Assembly (NCBI RefSeq): GCF_000716605.1
Contig: NZ_JNXE01000014.1
Span: 62,001 to 126,000, forward strand
Origin: Streptomyces sp. NRRL F-525
GTDB lineage: Bacteria > Actinomycetota > Actinomycetes > Streptomycetales > Streptomycetaceae
Length of the DNA stretch: 64,000 nucleotides
Direction: 5' to 3'
In this document: positions 51,125-61,639 of the stretch, in pieces
Numbering within the stretch: position 1 is the stretch's first letter
Layout: each line of letters begins with the position of its first letter
Translations under genes and position numbers: made by a program
The notes under the pieces: generated by a model
Seen by the model: only the letters and a program-made list of their open reading frames with translations
What the model was told of the DNA's origin: nothing
Database searches by the model: none

Positions 51125-52249
51125 ATGTCGAAGCTCGGCAACCTCGGCGCCCGGCTGCACCGTGGCGAGGTCGGGTACGACTTCGTCGGCAATCGCAAGA
51201 TCTGGTACGGCATCTCGATCCTGATCACCATCACGGCCATCCTCGGCCTGACGGTGCGTGGCCTGAACATGGGCATCGAGTTCCAGGGCGGCGCCGCCTT
51301 CACCACGCCGAAGCACATGAGCGCCTCGGTGACCCAGGCGGAGAAGTACGCCGAGGACGCCTCCGGCCACGACGCGGTCGTCCAGAAGTTGGGCGACGGC
51401 AGCCTGCGCATCCAGATCGCCGGCATCGACACCGACAAGTCCGACAGCATCAAGGCGAAGCTGGCGAAGGACCTCGACGTCAGCTCCGAGAACATCGCAG
51501 CGGACCTGGTCGGCCCCAGTTGGGGTGACCAGGTCGCCAACAAGGCCTGGGAGGGCCTGGCGATCTTCATGGTGCTGGTCGTGATCTATCTGGCGATCGC
51601 CTTCGAGTGGCGCATGGCCCTGGCCGCGCTCGTCGCCCTGATCCACGACATCACCATCACCATCGGCATCTACGCCCTCGTCGGCTTCGAGGTCACGCCC
51701 GGCACGGTGATCGGTCTGCTGACCATCCTCGGTTACTCGCTCTACGACACGGTCGTCGTCTTCGACAGCCTCAAGGAGCAAACCAAGGACATCACCAAGC
51801 AGACCCGCTGGACCTACAGCGACATCGCCAACCGGTCGATCAACGGCACCCTGGTGCGTTCCATCAACACCACGGTCGTCGCGCTGCTGCCGGTCGGGGC
51901 CCTGCTGTTCATCGGTGGCGGCTTCCTCGGCGCGGGTGTCCTCAACGACATCTCGCTGTCGCTGTTCGTCGGCCTCGCGGCCGGTGCGTACTCGTCGATC
52001 TTCATCGCCACGCCGCTCGTCGCCGACCTCAAGGAGGCCGAGCCGCAGATCAAGGCCCTCAGGAAGCGCGTCCTCGCCAAGCGGGCCCAGGCCGCCGCGC
52101 AGGGCGAGCCGGCGGAGTCGCAGGTCACGAACCGCTCGGACGACGACTACGACGACGAGCCCGAGGACGCGGCAGCCGTCGTCGGCCCGCGCACCCAGCC
52201 GGCGTCCCGCAACCGCGGCCGCGGGCGCCCCTCGGGGAAGCGCCGATGA
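51125..52249 (+). CDS. secF: Protein translocase subunit SecF
   Basis: The 374-residue partner of SecD has the N-terminal helix and LNMGIEFQGGAAFT, then the conserved membrane block GFEVTPGTVIGLLTILGYSL with DTVVVFD, and SLKEQT. It ends in an acidic and then basic cytoplasmic tail of about 50 residues (DDDYDDEPEDAA, RNRGRGRPSGKRR). The apt gene overlaps its stop by ATGA, giving the yajC-secD-secF-apt transcript. Confidence 0.95.
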   Translation: MSKLGNLGARLHRGEVGYDFVGNRKIWYGISILITITAILGLTVRGLNMGIEFQGGAAFTTPKHMSASVTQAEKYAEDASGHDAVVQKLGDGSLRIQIAGIDTDKSDSIKAKLAKDLDVSSENIAADLVGPSWGDQVANKAWEGLAIFMVLVVIYLAIAFEWRMALAALVALIHDITITIGIYALVGFEVTPGTVIGLLTILGYSLYDTVVVFDSLKEQTKDITKQTRWTYSDIANRSINGTLVRSINTTVVALLPVGALLFIGGGFLGAGVLNDISLSLFVGLAAGAYSSIFIATPLVADLKEAEPQIKALRKRVLAKRAQAAAQGEPAESQVTNRSDDDYDDEPEDAAAVVGPRTQPASRNRGRGRPSGKRR

Positions 52250-52785
52250 CGGACATCCAGGAGCTGCTGCTCAGCCGTATCCGCGATGTGGCCGACTACC
52301 CGGAGCCGGGCGTGATGTTCAAGGACATCACCCCGCTCCTGGCGGACCCGGCCGCGTTCACGGCGCTCACGGACGCGCTCGCCGAGATCGTGGTGCGCAC
52401 CGGTGCGACGAAGGTCGTGGGCCTGGAGGCCCGCGGGTTCATCCTCGGCGCCCCGGTGGCCGTCCGCGCGGGCGTCGGCTTCATTCCCGTGCGCAAGGCG
52501 GGCAAGCTCCCCGGAGCGACCCTCAGCCAGGCGTACGACCTGGAGTACGGCTCCGCCGAGATCGAGGTGCACGCGGAGGACATCGGCGCTGAGGACCGGA
52601 TCCTGATCGTCGACGACGTGCTCGCCACCGGCGGCACTGCGGAGGCGTCGATCCAGCTCGTCCGCCGCGCGGGAGCGGAGGTCGCTGGCATCGCAGTCCT
52701 GATGGAGTTGGGGTTCCTGCGAGGGCGCGCCCGGATCGAACCCGCGCTGATGGGAGCCCCGCTGGAAGCGCTGATCGTGGTCTGA
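52246..52785 (+). CDS. apt: Adenine phosphoribosyltransferase
   Basis: The 179-residue purine-salvage enzyme converts adenine and PRPP to AMP. The PRPP motif RILIVDDVLATGGTAEA is complete, and FKDITPLLADPAAF and ARGFILGAPVAVRAG match the APRT family. It starts in a 4-base overlap with secF. A long terminator hairpin follows. In S. coelicolor relA follows directly, from memory; here a secreted-protein gene intervenes. Confidence 0.95.
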   Translation: MTDIQELLLSRIRDVADYPEPGVMFKDITPLLADPAAFTALTDALAEIVVRTGATKVVGLEARGFILGAPVAVRAGVGFIPVRKAGKLPGATLSQAYDLEYGSAEIEVHAEDIGAEDRILIVDDVLATGGTAEASIQLVRRAGAEVAGIAVLMELGFLRGRARIEPALMGAPLEALIVV

Positions 52786-52805
52786 TCCGGCTCCTACGGA
52801 ACGTC

Positions 52806-52852
52806 ACGGTGCTTTCGCGGTGCGTCGACTCGATGCACCGCGAAAGCACCGT
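52806..52852 (+). terminator. Long terminator hairpin after apt
   Basis: A perfect 18-bp stem (52806-52823 with 52835-52852) with an 11-base loop is followed by a T-rich stretch, 20 bases after the apt stop. It separates the sec-apt transcript from the secreted-protein gene. Confidence 0.85.
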
Positions 52853-52872
52853 TTCTGCTTGTGTCTTTGACC

Positions 52873-52909
52873 GTCAACAGGAACACGGCGCCTTCGGAAC
52901 CCTGTTGAC
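52873..52909. repeat. 9-bp inverted repeat at the secreted-protein promoter
   Basis: GTCAACAGG (52873-52881) and CCTGTTGAC (52901-52909) are exact inverted copies 19 bases apart; the second includes most of the -35 box. It could be an operator for a looping or dimeric regulator. Confidence 0.45.
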
Positions 52910-52933
52910 ATGTACTGATCGATAAGTTTCAAT
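52905..52933 (+). promoter_or_regulatory. Promoter of the secreted-protein gene
   Basis: A consensus TTGACA (52905-52910) is 17 bases from TTCAAT (52928-52933). The surroundings are A+T-richer than the rest of the window. Confidence 0.55.
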
Positions 52934-53071
52934 GGTGAAAATTTGCCGAACCACGTGACCACTGGTTCGGGCGCGGGGGATTTATCGGCTTGCAGCACAG
53001 GATTTGTGCGTGTGCCTGATGTTTCCGCTGCCCGGAAAGGGTTCGTGGGAAATGAAGCAGGGGGATTCTTT

Positions 53072-53488
53072 TTGTTGCGCATGAGATCGATTGCGGTTGT
53101 CACGTCGATTGCTGCGGCTGCCTTCCTTGGAGCGGCCACGGGCCCGGCGCAAGCTGGTACCGGCATGCTCATCGCGGTGAACATCAACAATTTCCAGGAC
53201 TGGGGCAACTTTAATCAGGACCCGGTGGGAGGCACCGATCCCACTCCGGGCGACGCCATCCGCGCCTGCGACGACACTGCTGACGGCTGGGGAGTCACCG
53301 CCTACCTGGATGTCGGTAGGAACGGATCCTGGGACCGTACGTCCACGACGGCCGGCCATGCCTCAGGATTCTGCAGCGCCTGGGAGACCGGTAACCTCAC
53401 CGAGGGGACCAAGGTGACCCTCAAGGCGTGCAATACGAAGGCTGGCTATGCGCCGAAGAACTGCGATGAGGCCGATACCGTCGCCTGA
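53072..53488 (+). CDS. Small secreted protein, unknown
   Basis: The 138-residue product has a Sec signal peptide (basic MRSIAVVTSIAAAAFLG after LLR, probable cleavage after AQA). The mature part of about 110 residues has four Cys (RACDD, GFCSAW, KACNT, KNCDE) that could form two disulfides. I chose TTG 53072 because GGGGG lies seven bases upstream; the ATG at 53081 is too far. The family is not recognised, though the Gly/Asp/Asn-rich composition recalls small secreted Streptomyces proteins. It has its own promoter and interrupts the usual apt-relA neighbourhood. Confidence 0.6.
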   Translation: MLRMRSIAVVTSIAAAAFLGAATGPAQAGTGMLIAVNINNFQDWGNFNQDPVGGTDPTPGDAIRACDDTADGWGVTAYLDVGRNGSWDRTSTTAGHASGFCSAWETGNLTEGTKVTLKACNTKAGYAPKNCDEADTVA

Positions 53489-53578
53489 CGGCTGGATTAA
53501 TGTCGGCGCGACGTAGCTCTCTTCACACAGTCGTTCGGGACCTTTCCTGGGCCTGAGATGGCTGTGACGCCTCGCAGG

Positions 53579-53607
53579 GGCGGGCCCGGAGGAATCCGGT
53601 GCCCGCC
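53579..53607 (+). terminator. Hairpin after the secreted-protein gene
   Basis: A stem of about 12 bp with one bulged T (53579-53590 with 53595-53607) and loop GGAA lies about 90 bases after the stop. It probably ends that transcript before relA. Confidence 0.5.
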
Positions 53608-53729
53608 TCTCGTGTTTCACCGGTAGCAGGCCCTCACATCGGCCTGAAGGCGAGCCCGGAGCCCGGGATCGCTACCATGGGCACTCCGGAGCCTGACCGG
53701 GGGACCCGGATCGCGCACGAGGAGTCCTC

Positions 53730-56273
<2,544 letters not shown>

Positions 56274-56278
56274 ACGAT

Positions 56279-56325
56279 ACGCAGGAGGGGCTCCCGTACG
56301 TCGCGTACGGGAGCCCCTCCTGCGT
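56279..56325. terminator. 21-bp terminator stem between relA and the DUF349 gene
   Basis: A perfect 21-bp stem (56279-56299 with 56305-56325) with loop GTCGC lies six bases after the relA stop and 13 before the stop of the opposing gene, serving both. Confidence 0.9.
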
Positions 56326-56337
56326 GCCTACGACGGG

Positions 56338-57567
56338 TCAGCCGCCGAACTCCTGAAGGCCCTTCAGCGCCTGCTCCAGCAGGGCCTGGCGGCCCTCCAG
56401 CTCGCGCTGGAGTTTGTCGGCGCGGGAGGTGTTGCCCTGGGCGCGCGCCTGCTCGATCTGGCCCGTGAGCTTGTCCACGGCGGCCTGGAGCTGACCGGTG
56501 AGACCCTCGGCACGCGCGCGTGCCTCCGGGTTCGTCCGGCGCCACTCGACCTCCTCGGACTCCTGGAGGGCCCGCTCGATCGTGTGCATCCGGCCCTCGA
56601 CCTTCGGGCGGGAGTCACGCGGCACATGGCCGATGGCCTCCCAGCGCTCGTTGATCGAGCGGAAGGCCGCGCGGGCCGCCTTCAGATCGGTCACCGGCAG
56701 GAGCTTCTCGGCCTCCTCGGCCAGCTCCTCCTTGAGCTTCAGGTTCTCCGTCTGCTCGGCGTCCCGCTCGGCGAAGACCGAGCTGCGGGCGGCGAAGAAG
56801 ACGTCCTGGGCGCCGCGGAAGCGGTTCCACAGATCGTCCTCGTGCTCGCGCTGGGCGCGGCCCGCCGCCTTCCAGTCGGCCATCAGCTCGCGGTAGCGCG
56901 CGGCCGTGGGACCCCAGTCCGTCGAGGCCGACAGACCCTCGGCCTCGGCGACCAGCTTCTCCTTGGTCTTGCGGGCGTCCTCGCGCTGCGCGTCCAGCGA
57001 CGCGAAGTGCGCCTTGCGGCGCTTGGAGAAGGCCGACCGGGCGTGCGAGAAGCGGTGCCACAGCTCGTCGTCCGACTTGCGGTCCAGGCGCGGCAGACCC
57101 TTCCAGGTGTCCACCAGCGCGCGCAGCCGCTCACCGGCGGCCCGCCACTGGTCGGACTGCGCCAGCTCCTCCGCCTCGACGACCAGCGCCTCCTTGGAGT
57201 GCCGGGCCTCGTCGGACTGCTTGGCGCGCTGCTGCTTGCGCTCCTCGCGACGCGCGTCGACGGTCTCCACCAGCTTGTCCAGCCGGACCCCGAGCGCCGC
57301 CAGGTCGCCCACCGCGTGGTGGGCGTCGACCTGCTCACGGAGATGGTCGACGGCGGCCTGCGCGTCCTTCGCCGACAGGTCGGTGGTCTTCACGCGCTTC
57401 TCGAGGAGGCCGATCTCGACAACCAGGCCTTCGTACTTGCGCTCGAAGTAGGCCAGCGCCTCCTCGGGGGAGCCGGCCTGCCAGGAACCGACGACCTGCT
57501 CGCCGTCGGCCGTACGCACGTACACGGTCCCCGTCTCGTCGACGCGGCCCCACGGGTCGCTGCTCAC
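56338..57567 (-). CDS. DUF349 domain protein
   Basis: The 409-residue protein is built from repeated DUF349 helical units, each with a WKA/WKGL pattern (VDTWKGLPRLDRKSDDELWH, ADWKAAGRAQREHEDDLWNR, WEAIGHVPRDSRPKVEGRM). It is rich in charged residues and coiled-coil stretches and ends in a conserved LEGRQALLEQALKGLQEFGG-like segment. No enzyme motif. The GTG at 57567 follows GGAGGAGG. Function is unknown across bacteria. It lies opposite relA in a fixed neighbourhood. Confidence 0.87.
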   Translation of the reverse strand: MSSDPWGRVDETGTVYVRTADGEQVVGSWQAGSPEEALAYFERKYEGLVVEIGLLEKRVKTTDLSAKDAQAAVDHLREQVDAHHAVGDLAALGVRLDKLVETVDARREERKQQRAKQSDEARHSKEALVVEAEELAQSDQWRAAGERLRALVDTWKGLPRLDRKSDDELWHRFSHARSAFSKRRKAHFASLDAQREDARKTKEKLVAEAEGLSASTDWGPTAARYRELMADWKAAGRAQREHEDDLWNRFRGAQDVFFAARSSVFAERDAEQTENLKLKEELAEEAEKLLPVTDLKAARAAFRSINERWEAIGHVPRDSRPKVEGRMHTIERALQESEEVEWRRTNPEARARAEGLTGQLQAAVDKLTGQIEQARAQGNTSRADKLQRELEGRQALLEQALKGLQEFGG

Positions 57568-57702
57568 AGCGCCTCCTCCACATGATGCCTGCACAGGGCC
57601 TCTGTGCCCCCGGGCATCGTCCACAGTTTCGTCACGGCCAACATAGGCGACCGGCGGGTTGCCTGTCCGCATCCCGCGCGACCGAAATTTCGCTGTTGAC
57701 GG

Positions 57703-58530
57703 TCAGGATTTCGTGACGGTCGCCTTGTTGATCACGACCGTCGCGTTCGGTGCTCCGTCGCCCGCGCCCGTGCTCTCACCAGCGGCCGCGATCTTGTTCA
57801 GGACCTTCATCCCGGAGGCCGAGATGGTACCGAACGGGGTGTAGCTCGCCGGCAGCGTGCTGGCCTTGTACACGAGGAAGAACTGGCTGCCGCCGGTGTG
57901 CTTCTGACCGGTGTTCGCCATCGCCACCGTGCCCGCCGGGTACGTCCCGCCCTTGAGGCTGGCGTCCTTCAGGTTCTCGTCCGGGATCGTGTACCCGGGG
58001 CCGCCGCTGCCCGCGCCCGTCGGGTCGCCGCACTGCAGCACGTAGATGCCGCTGGTGGTGAGCCGGTGGCACTTCGTGTGGTCGAAGAAGCCCTTGGCGG
58101 CAAGGAAGTTGAACGAGTTCACGGTGTGCGGCGCGGCCGACGTCTTCAGCGCGATGTCGATGTCACCGCAGGTCGTCGCCAGCTTCATCGTGTACTTCGC
58201 CGACTTGTCGATCGTGACCGCCGGCTCCTTCTTCCACGTCTCCGTCTTGATCTTGCCGGCCGCCGGCTTGGCGCACGGGTCCGGCGCCTTCTTCGTCGCC
58301 GAGGCGCTGGGCGTGGGCGTCACGTCCGCGCTCGCGTTGGTCTTGTCGTCGTCGTTCTTCAGGACGCCCGTCGTGTACAGCGCCACACTGCCGATCACGA
58401 TCACGCCGAGCACCGACGCGATCACCGAGTTGCGCATGCGCGCCTTGCGTCGAGCGGACGTACGCCGCTGCTGCTGCCGCAAGAACTTCTCCCGCGCGAG
58501 CTGCCGCTTCCGCTGTTCCTGGGTGACCAC
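57703..58530 (-). CDS. Membrane-anchored cyclophilin (peptidyl-prolyl isomerase)
   Basis: The 275-residue protein has a short cytoplasmic basic N-terminus (RQQQRRTSARRKARMRNS), one transmembrane helix (VIASVLGVIVIGSVALYTTG), an extracytoplasmic Thr/Ser/Ala/Pro-rich linker, then a cyclophilin domain from about residue 110 (FFDHTKCHRLTTSG, TVAMANTG, GGSQFFLVYK). Folding of exported proteins is the likely role. The GTG start follows GGAGAG. It diverges from the metallo-hydrolase gene. Confidence 0.9.
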   Translation of the reverse strand: MVTQEQRKRQLAREKFLRQQQRRTSARRKARMRNSVIASVLGVIVIGSVALYTTGVLKNDDDKTNASADVTPTPSASATKKAPDPCAKPAAGKIKTETWKKEPAVTIDKSAKYTMKLATTCGDIDIALKTSAAPHTVNSFNFLAAKGFFDHTKCHRLTTSGIYVLQCGDPTGAGSGGPGYTIPDENLKDASLKGGTYPAGTVAMANTGQKHTGGSQFFLVYKASTLPASYTPFGTISASGMKVLNKIAAAGESTGAGDGAPNATVVINKATVTKS

Positions 58531-58709
58531 CGGATTCTCTCCTCATGCGTCTCGTACGTCGACTGGGACGCGTGCGTCTTGTGAGCCGACCGCCTGCGTG
58601 TGCCCCGTACCGTATATGGGTTCGCTGAGGATTCGGCAGCGCCGGTAGGCTCTGACCACTGACGCAGGGATCCTTATCCCCACCCGTATCGACACAACGA
58701 AGGACGATC

Positions 58710-59420
58710 GTGCTCATTGCCGGGTTCCCCGCCGGGGCCTGGGGGACGAACTGTTATCTCGTCGCCCCCGCCGCCGGTGAGGAGTGCGTGATCATCGACC
58801 CGGGCCATCAGGCCGCCCAGGGAGTCGAGGAAGCGCTCAGGAAGCATCGGCTCAAGCCCGTCGCGGTCGTCCTCACCCATGGTCACATCGACCATGTGGC
58901 CTCGGTCGTCCCGGTGTGCGGCGCGCACGACGTGCCGGCCTGGATCCACCCCGAGGACCGCTACATGATGAGCGACCCCGAGAAGGCGCTCGGCCGCTCG
59001 ATCGGGATGCCGCTGATGGGCGAGCTGACCGTGGGGGAGCCGGACGACGTCAAGGAGCTGACCGACGGAGCGCGGCTCGCGCTCGCGGGACTGGAGTTCT
59101 CGGTCGCGCACGCGCCGGGCCATACGAAGGGGTCGGTGACCTTCCAGATGCCCGAGAACACGGACATCCCGTCCGTGTTCTTCTCCGGGGATCTGCTCTT
59201 CGCCGGCTCCATCGGACGCACCGACCTGCCCGGCGGCTCCCACGCCGAGATCCTCGACTCGCTGGCCCGCGTGTGCCTGCCGCTCGACGACTCGACCGTG
59301 GTGCTGTCCGGCCACGGCCCCCAGACGACCATCGGCCAGGAGCGCGCCACCAACCCCTACTTGCGGGAAGTGGCCGCCGGCCAGGGAGCTGACGTGAACG
59401 CTCCCCGACGAGGAATGTGA
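58710..59420 (+). CDS. Metallo-beta-lactamase-fold hydrolase (glyoxalase II-like)
   Basis: The 236-residue protein has the zinc-binding THGHIDH motif near residues 52-58, the second His site in [10 protein letters not shown] and the metal-bridging Asp in FFSGDLLF. The fold is that of small hydroxyacylglutathione-hydrolase-like enzymes; the real thioester or other substrate is unknown. GTG start after GAAGGAC. It lies just upstream of hisS with 10 bases between, so cotranscribed. Confidence 0.88.
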   Translation: MLIAGFPAGAWGTNCYLVAPAAGEECVIIDPGHQAAQGVEEALRKHRLKPVAVVLTHGHIDHVASVVPVCGAHDVPAWIHPEDRYMMSDPEKALGRSIGMPLMGELTVGEPDDVKELTDGARLALAGLEFSVAHAPGHTKGSVTFQMPENTDIPSVFFSGDLLFAGSIGRTDLPGGSHAEILDSLARVCLPLDDSTVVLSGHGPQTTIGQERATNPYLREVAAGQGADVNAPRRGM

Positions 59421-59430
59421 CGAGATTTTC

Positions 59431-60693
59431 GTGAGCACCTTTCAGGCCCCCAAGGGCACGTACGACCTGATTCCGCCGGAGTCGGCCAAGTACCTCGCCG
59501 TGCGCGAGGCCATCGCCGCTCCGCTGCGGAACTCCGGCTACGGCTACATCGAGACCCCCGGCTTCGAGAACGTCGAGCTGTTCGCGCGCGGTGTCGGTGA
59601 GTCCACCGACATCGTGACCAAGGAGATGTACGCCTTCGAGACCAAGGGCGGCGACCAGCTCGCCCTGCGCCCTGAGGGCACGGCTTCCGTCCTGCGCGCG
59701 GCACTTGAGGCCAACCTGCACAAGCTCGGCAACCTGCCGGTCAAGCTCTGGTACTCCGGCTCCTACTACCGCTACGAGCGCCCTCAGAAGGGCCGTTACC
59801 GCCACTTCTCCCAGGTCGGTGCCGAGGCGATCGGTGCCGAGGACCCGGCCCTGGACGCCGAGTTGATCATCCTGGCGGACCAGGCGTACCGCTCCCTGGG
59901 GCTGCGGAACTTCCGCATCCTCCTCAACAGCCTGGGCGACAAGGAGTGCCGTCCGGTCTACCGGGAGGCGCTGCAGACCTTCCTCCGGGGCCTGGACCTC
60001 GACGAGGAGACCCTGCGCCGCGCGGACATCAACCCGCTCCGCGTCCTCGACGACAAACGCCCCGACGTCCAGAAGCAGTTGACCGACGCGCCGTTGCTCC
60101 GCGACTACCTGTGCGACGCGTGCAAGGCGTACCACGAGGAGGTCCGCGAGCTCATCACGGCTGCGGGCGTCTCCTTCGAGGACGACCCCAGGCTGGTCCG
60201 CGGCCTCGACTACTACACCCGTACGACCTTCGAGTTCGTCCACGACGGTCTGGGTTCCCAGTCCGCGGTGGGCGGCGGTGGCCGTTACGACGGCCTCTCC
60301 GAGATGATCGGCGGGCCCGCGCTGCCCTCCGTGGGCTGGGCGTTGGGCGTCGACCGTACGGTTCTCGCCCTGGAGGCGGAGGGTGTCGAACTCGAACTCC
60401 CCGCGTCCACCAGCGTGTTCGCCGTCCCGCTCGGCGACGAGGCCCGCCGGGTCCTCTTCACCAAGGTGACCGAACTCCGCAAGCTCGGTATCGCGGCAGA
60501 CTTCTCCTACGGCTCCAAGGGGCTCAAGGGTGCGATGAAGAACGCGAACCGCAGTGGGGCGCGCTACACGATCGTCGCCGGCGAACGTGATTTGGCCGAG
60601 GGTGTCGTGCAGCTCAAGGACATGGAGTCGGGGGAGCAGCGGGCGGTCGGGGTGAACGAGATCGTGGCGGAGCTGGAGTCGAAGCTGGGCTGA
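59431..60693 (+). CDS. hisS: Histidine-tRNA ligase
   Basis: The 420-residue class II synthetase charges tRNA-His. Motifs in order: [10 protein letters not shown] near the start, motif 2 [16 protein letters not shown], the histidine-binding [15 protein letters not shown], motif 3 [14 protein letters not shown] and the anticodon-binding domain. The GTG start has no strong ribosome-binding site, so translation may depend on coupling with the hydrolase gene upstream. A block of dispersed repeats begins eight bases after the stop. Confidence 0.96.
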   Translation: MSTFQAPKGTYDLIPPESAKYLAVREAIAAPLRNSGYGYIETPGFENVELFARGVGESTDIVTKEMYAFETKGGDQLALRPEGTASVLRAALEANLHKLGNLPVKLWYSGSYYRYERPQKGRYRHFSQVGAEAIGAEDPALDAELIILADQAYRSLGLRNFRILLNSLGDKECRPVYREALQTFLRGLDLDEETLRRADINPLRVLDDKRPDVQKQLTDAPLLRDYLCDACKAYHEEVRELITAAGVSFEDDPRLVRGLDYYTRTTFEFVHDGLGSQSAVGGGGRYDGLSEMIGGPALPSVGWALGVDRTVLALEAEGVELELPASTSVFAVPLGDEARRVLFTKVTELRKLGIAADFSYGSKGLKGAMKNANRSGARYTIVAGERDLAEGVVQLKDMESGEQRAVGVNEIVAELESKLG

Positions 60694-60700
60694 GGACGGG

Positions 60701-60813
60701 ATTTTCGCCCCCGCCGCCCCTACCCGTCCCATCCCCCAGGGGCTCCGCCCCTTCGACCCCGCCAGGGGGCTCTGCCCCCTGGACCCCCGCTCCTCAAACG
60801 CCGGAGGGGCTGG
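60701..60813 (-). repeat. Dispersed intergenic repeat, copy D-left (inverted)
   Basis: The reverse complement of the repeat family: on the plus strand it starts ATTTTCGCCCCCGCCGCCCC and ends with the core as TCCTCAAACGCCGGAGGGGC. Its tail lies directly after the hisS stop codon. Confidence 0.85.
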
Positions 60814-60910
60814 ATTCTCGGCGGATGGACTGAAAGTACTGGACGGCTGAGAACGCCGGACGGGCTGAGATGCTGCCGACCGAAGCCTTCAAGCGCCGGT
60901 CCGCACCCCT

Positions 60911-61013
60911 TAGCCCGTCCGGCGTTTGAGGACGAGGCCGTTCAGGCCGAAGCGGGGGTCTGGGGGCGGCAGCCCCCAGTGATGGGACGGGTAGGGGCGG
61001 CGGGGGCGAGAAT
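60911..61013 (+). repeat. Dispersed intergenic repeat, copy D-right
   Basis: A forward copy with core CCCGTCCGGCGTTTGAGGAC, hairpin part and tail GATGGGACGGGTAGGGGCGG, ending GCGAGAAT three bases from the stop codon of the minus-strand response-regulator gene. Fragments of the core (GAACGCCGGACGGGCTGAGA) lie between the two copies, so the whole 322-base gap from hisS to the regulator gene is repeat-derived. Confidence 0.85.
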
Positions 61014-61015
61014 CC

Positions 61016-61639
61016 TCAGTCCAGCAACCCGTACCGCATCGCACTCGTCACCGCGGCCGTCCGGTCATCGACGCCCAACTTGCCGAAAACCCGCAGCAGA
61101 TGAGTCTTCACCGTCGACTCCCCGATGAACAACCGCCGCCCGATCTCCGCGTTGGTGCACCCCTCCGCCACCAACCGCAACACGGCAGTCTCCCGCTCCG
61201 ACAACCGAGGCCGCTCCGGCCTCGTCCGCAACTGGTCCACCAGCCGCGCAGCCACAGACGGAGCCAACACGGTCTCGCCCCGCGCAGCGGCCCGTACCGC
61301 GTCCGCCAGTTCACCCCGCGGCAGATCCTTCAGCAGATAACCCGCCGCCCCCGCCTCCACGGCCCGCAGAATGTCCCGGTCGGTCTCGTACGTCGTGAGG
61401 ACGATCACCCGGCACGACAACCCGGCCGCACTCATCCGCACGATGGAGTCGACGCCCCCGCCGCCCGGCATACGCAGGTCCATCAGCACGATGTCGGGCC
61501 GGAGTTCAGCGGCAAGCGCCTCCGCCTGAGGCCCACTGGACGCATCGGCGACGACATCGAGATCCGGCTCGGCACTGAGCATGGCGCGCAGCCCCTCCCG
61601 TACGACGGGATGGTCGTCGGCCAGGATGATCCGGATCAT
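61016..61639 (-). CDS. NarL/LuxR-family two-component response regulator
   Basis: The 207-residue protein has a receiver domain (MIRIILADDHPVVREG, phosphoacceptor Asp in IVLMDLRMPG, conserved Lys in YLLKDLPRGE) and a C-terminal LuxR helix-turn-helix (LSERETAVLRLVAEG, TNAEIGRRLFIGESTVKTHL). The ATG overlaps the histidine-kinase stop (ATGA), and GAGGAG lies six bases before it. It is the last gene of the operon and probably controls the ABC transporter genes with which it is cotranscribed. Confidence 0.94.
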   Translation of the reverse strand: MIRIILADDHPVVREGLRAMLSAEPDLDVVADASSGPQAEALAAELRPDIVLMDLRMPGGGGVDSIVRMSAAGLSCRVIVLTTYETDRDILRAVEAGAAGYLLKDLPRGELADAVRAAARGETVLAPSVAARLVDQLRTRPERPRLSERETAVLRLVAEGCTNAEIGRRLFIGESTVKTHLLRVFGKLGVDDRTAAVTSAMRYGLLD

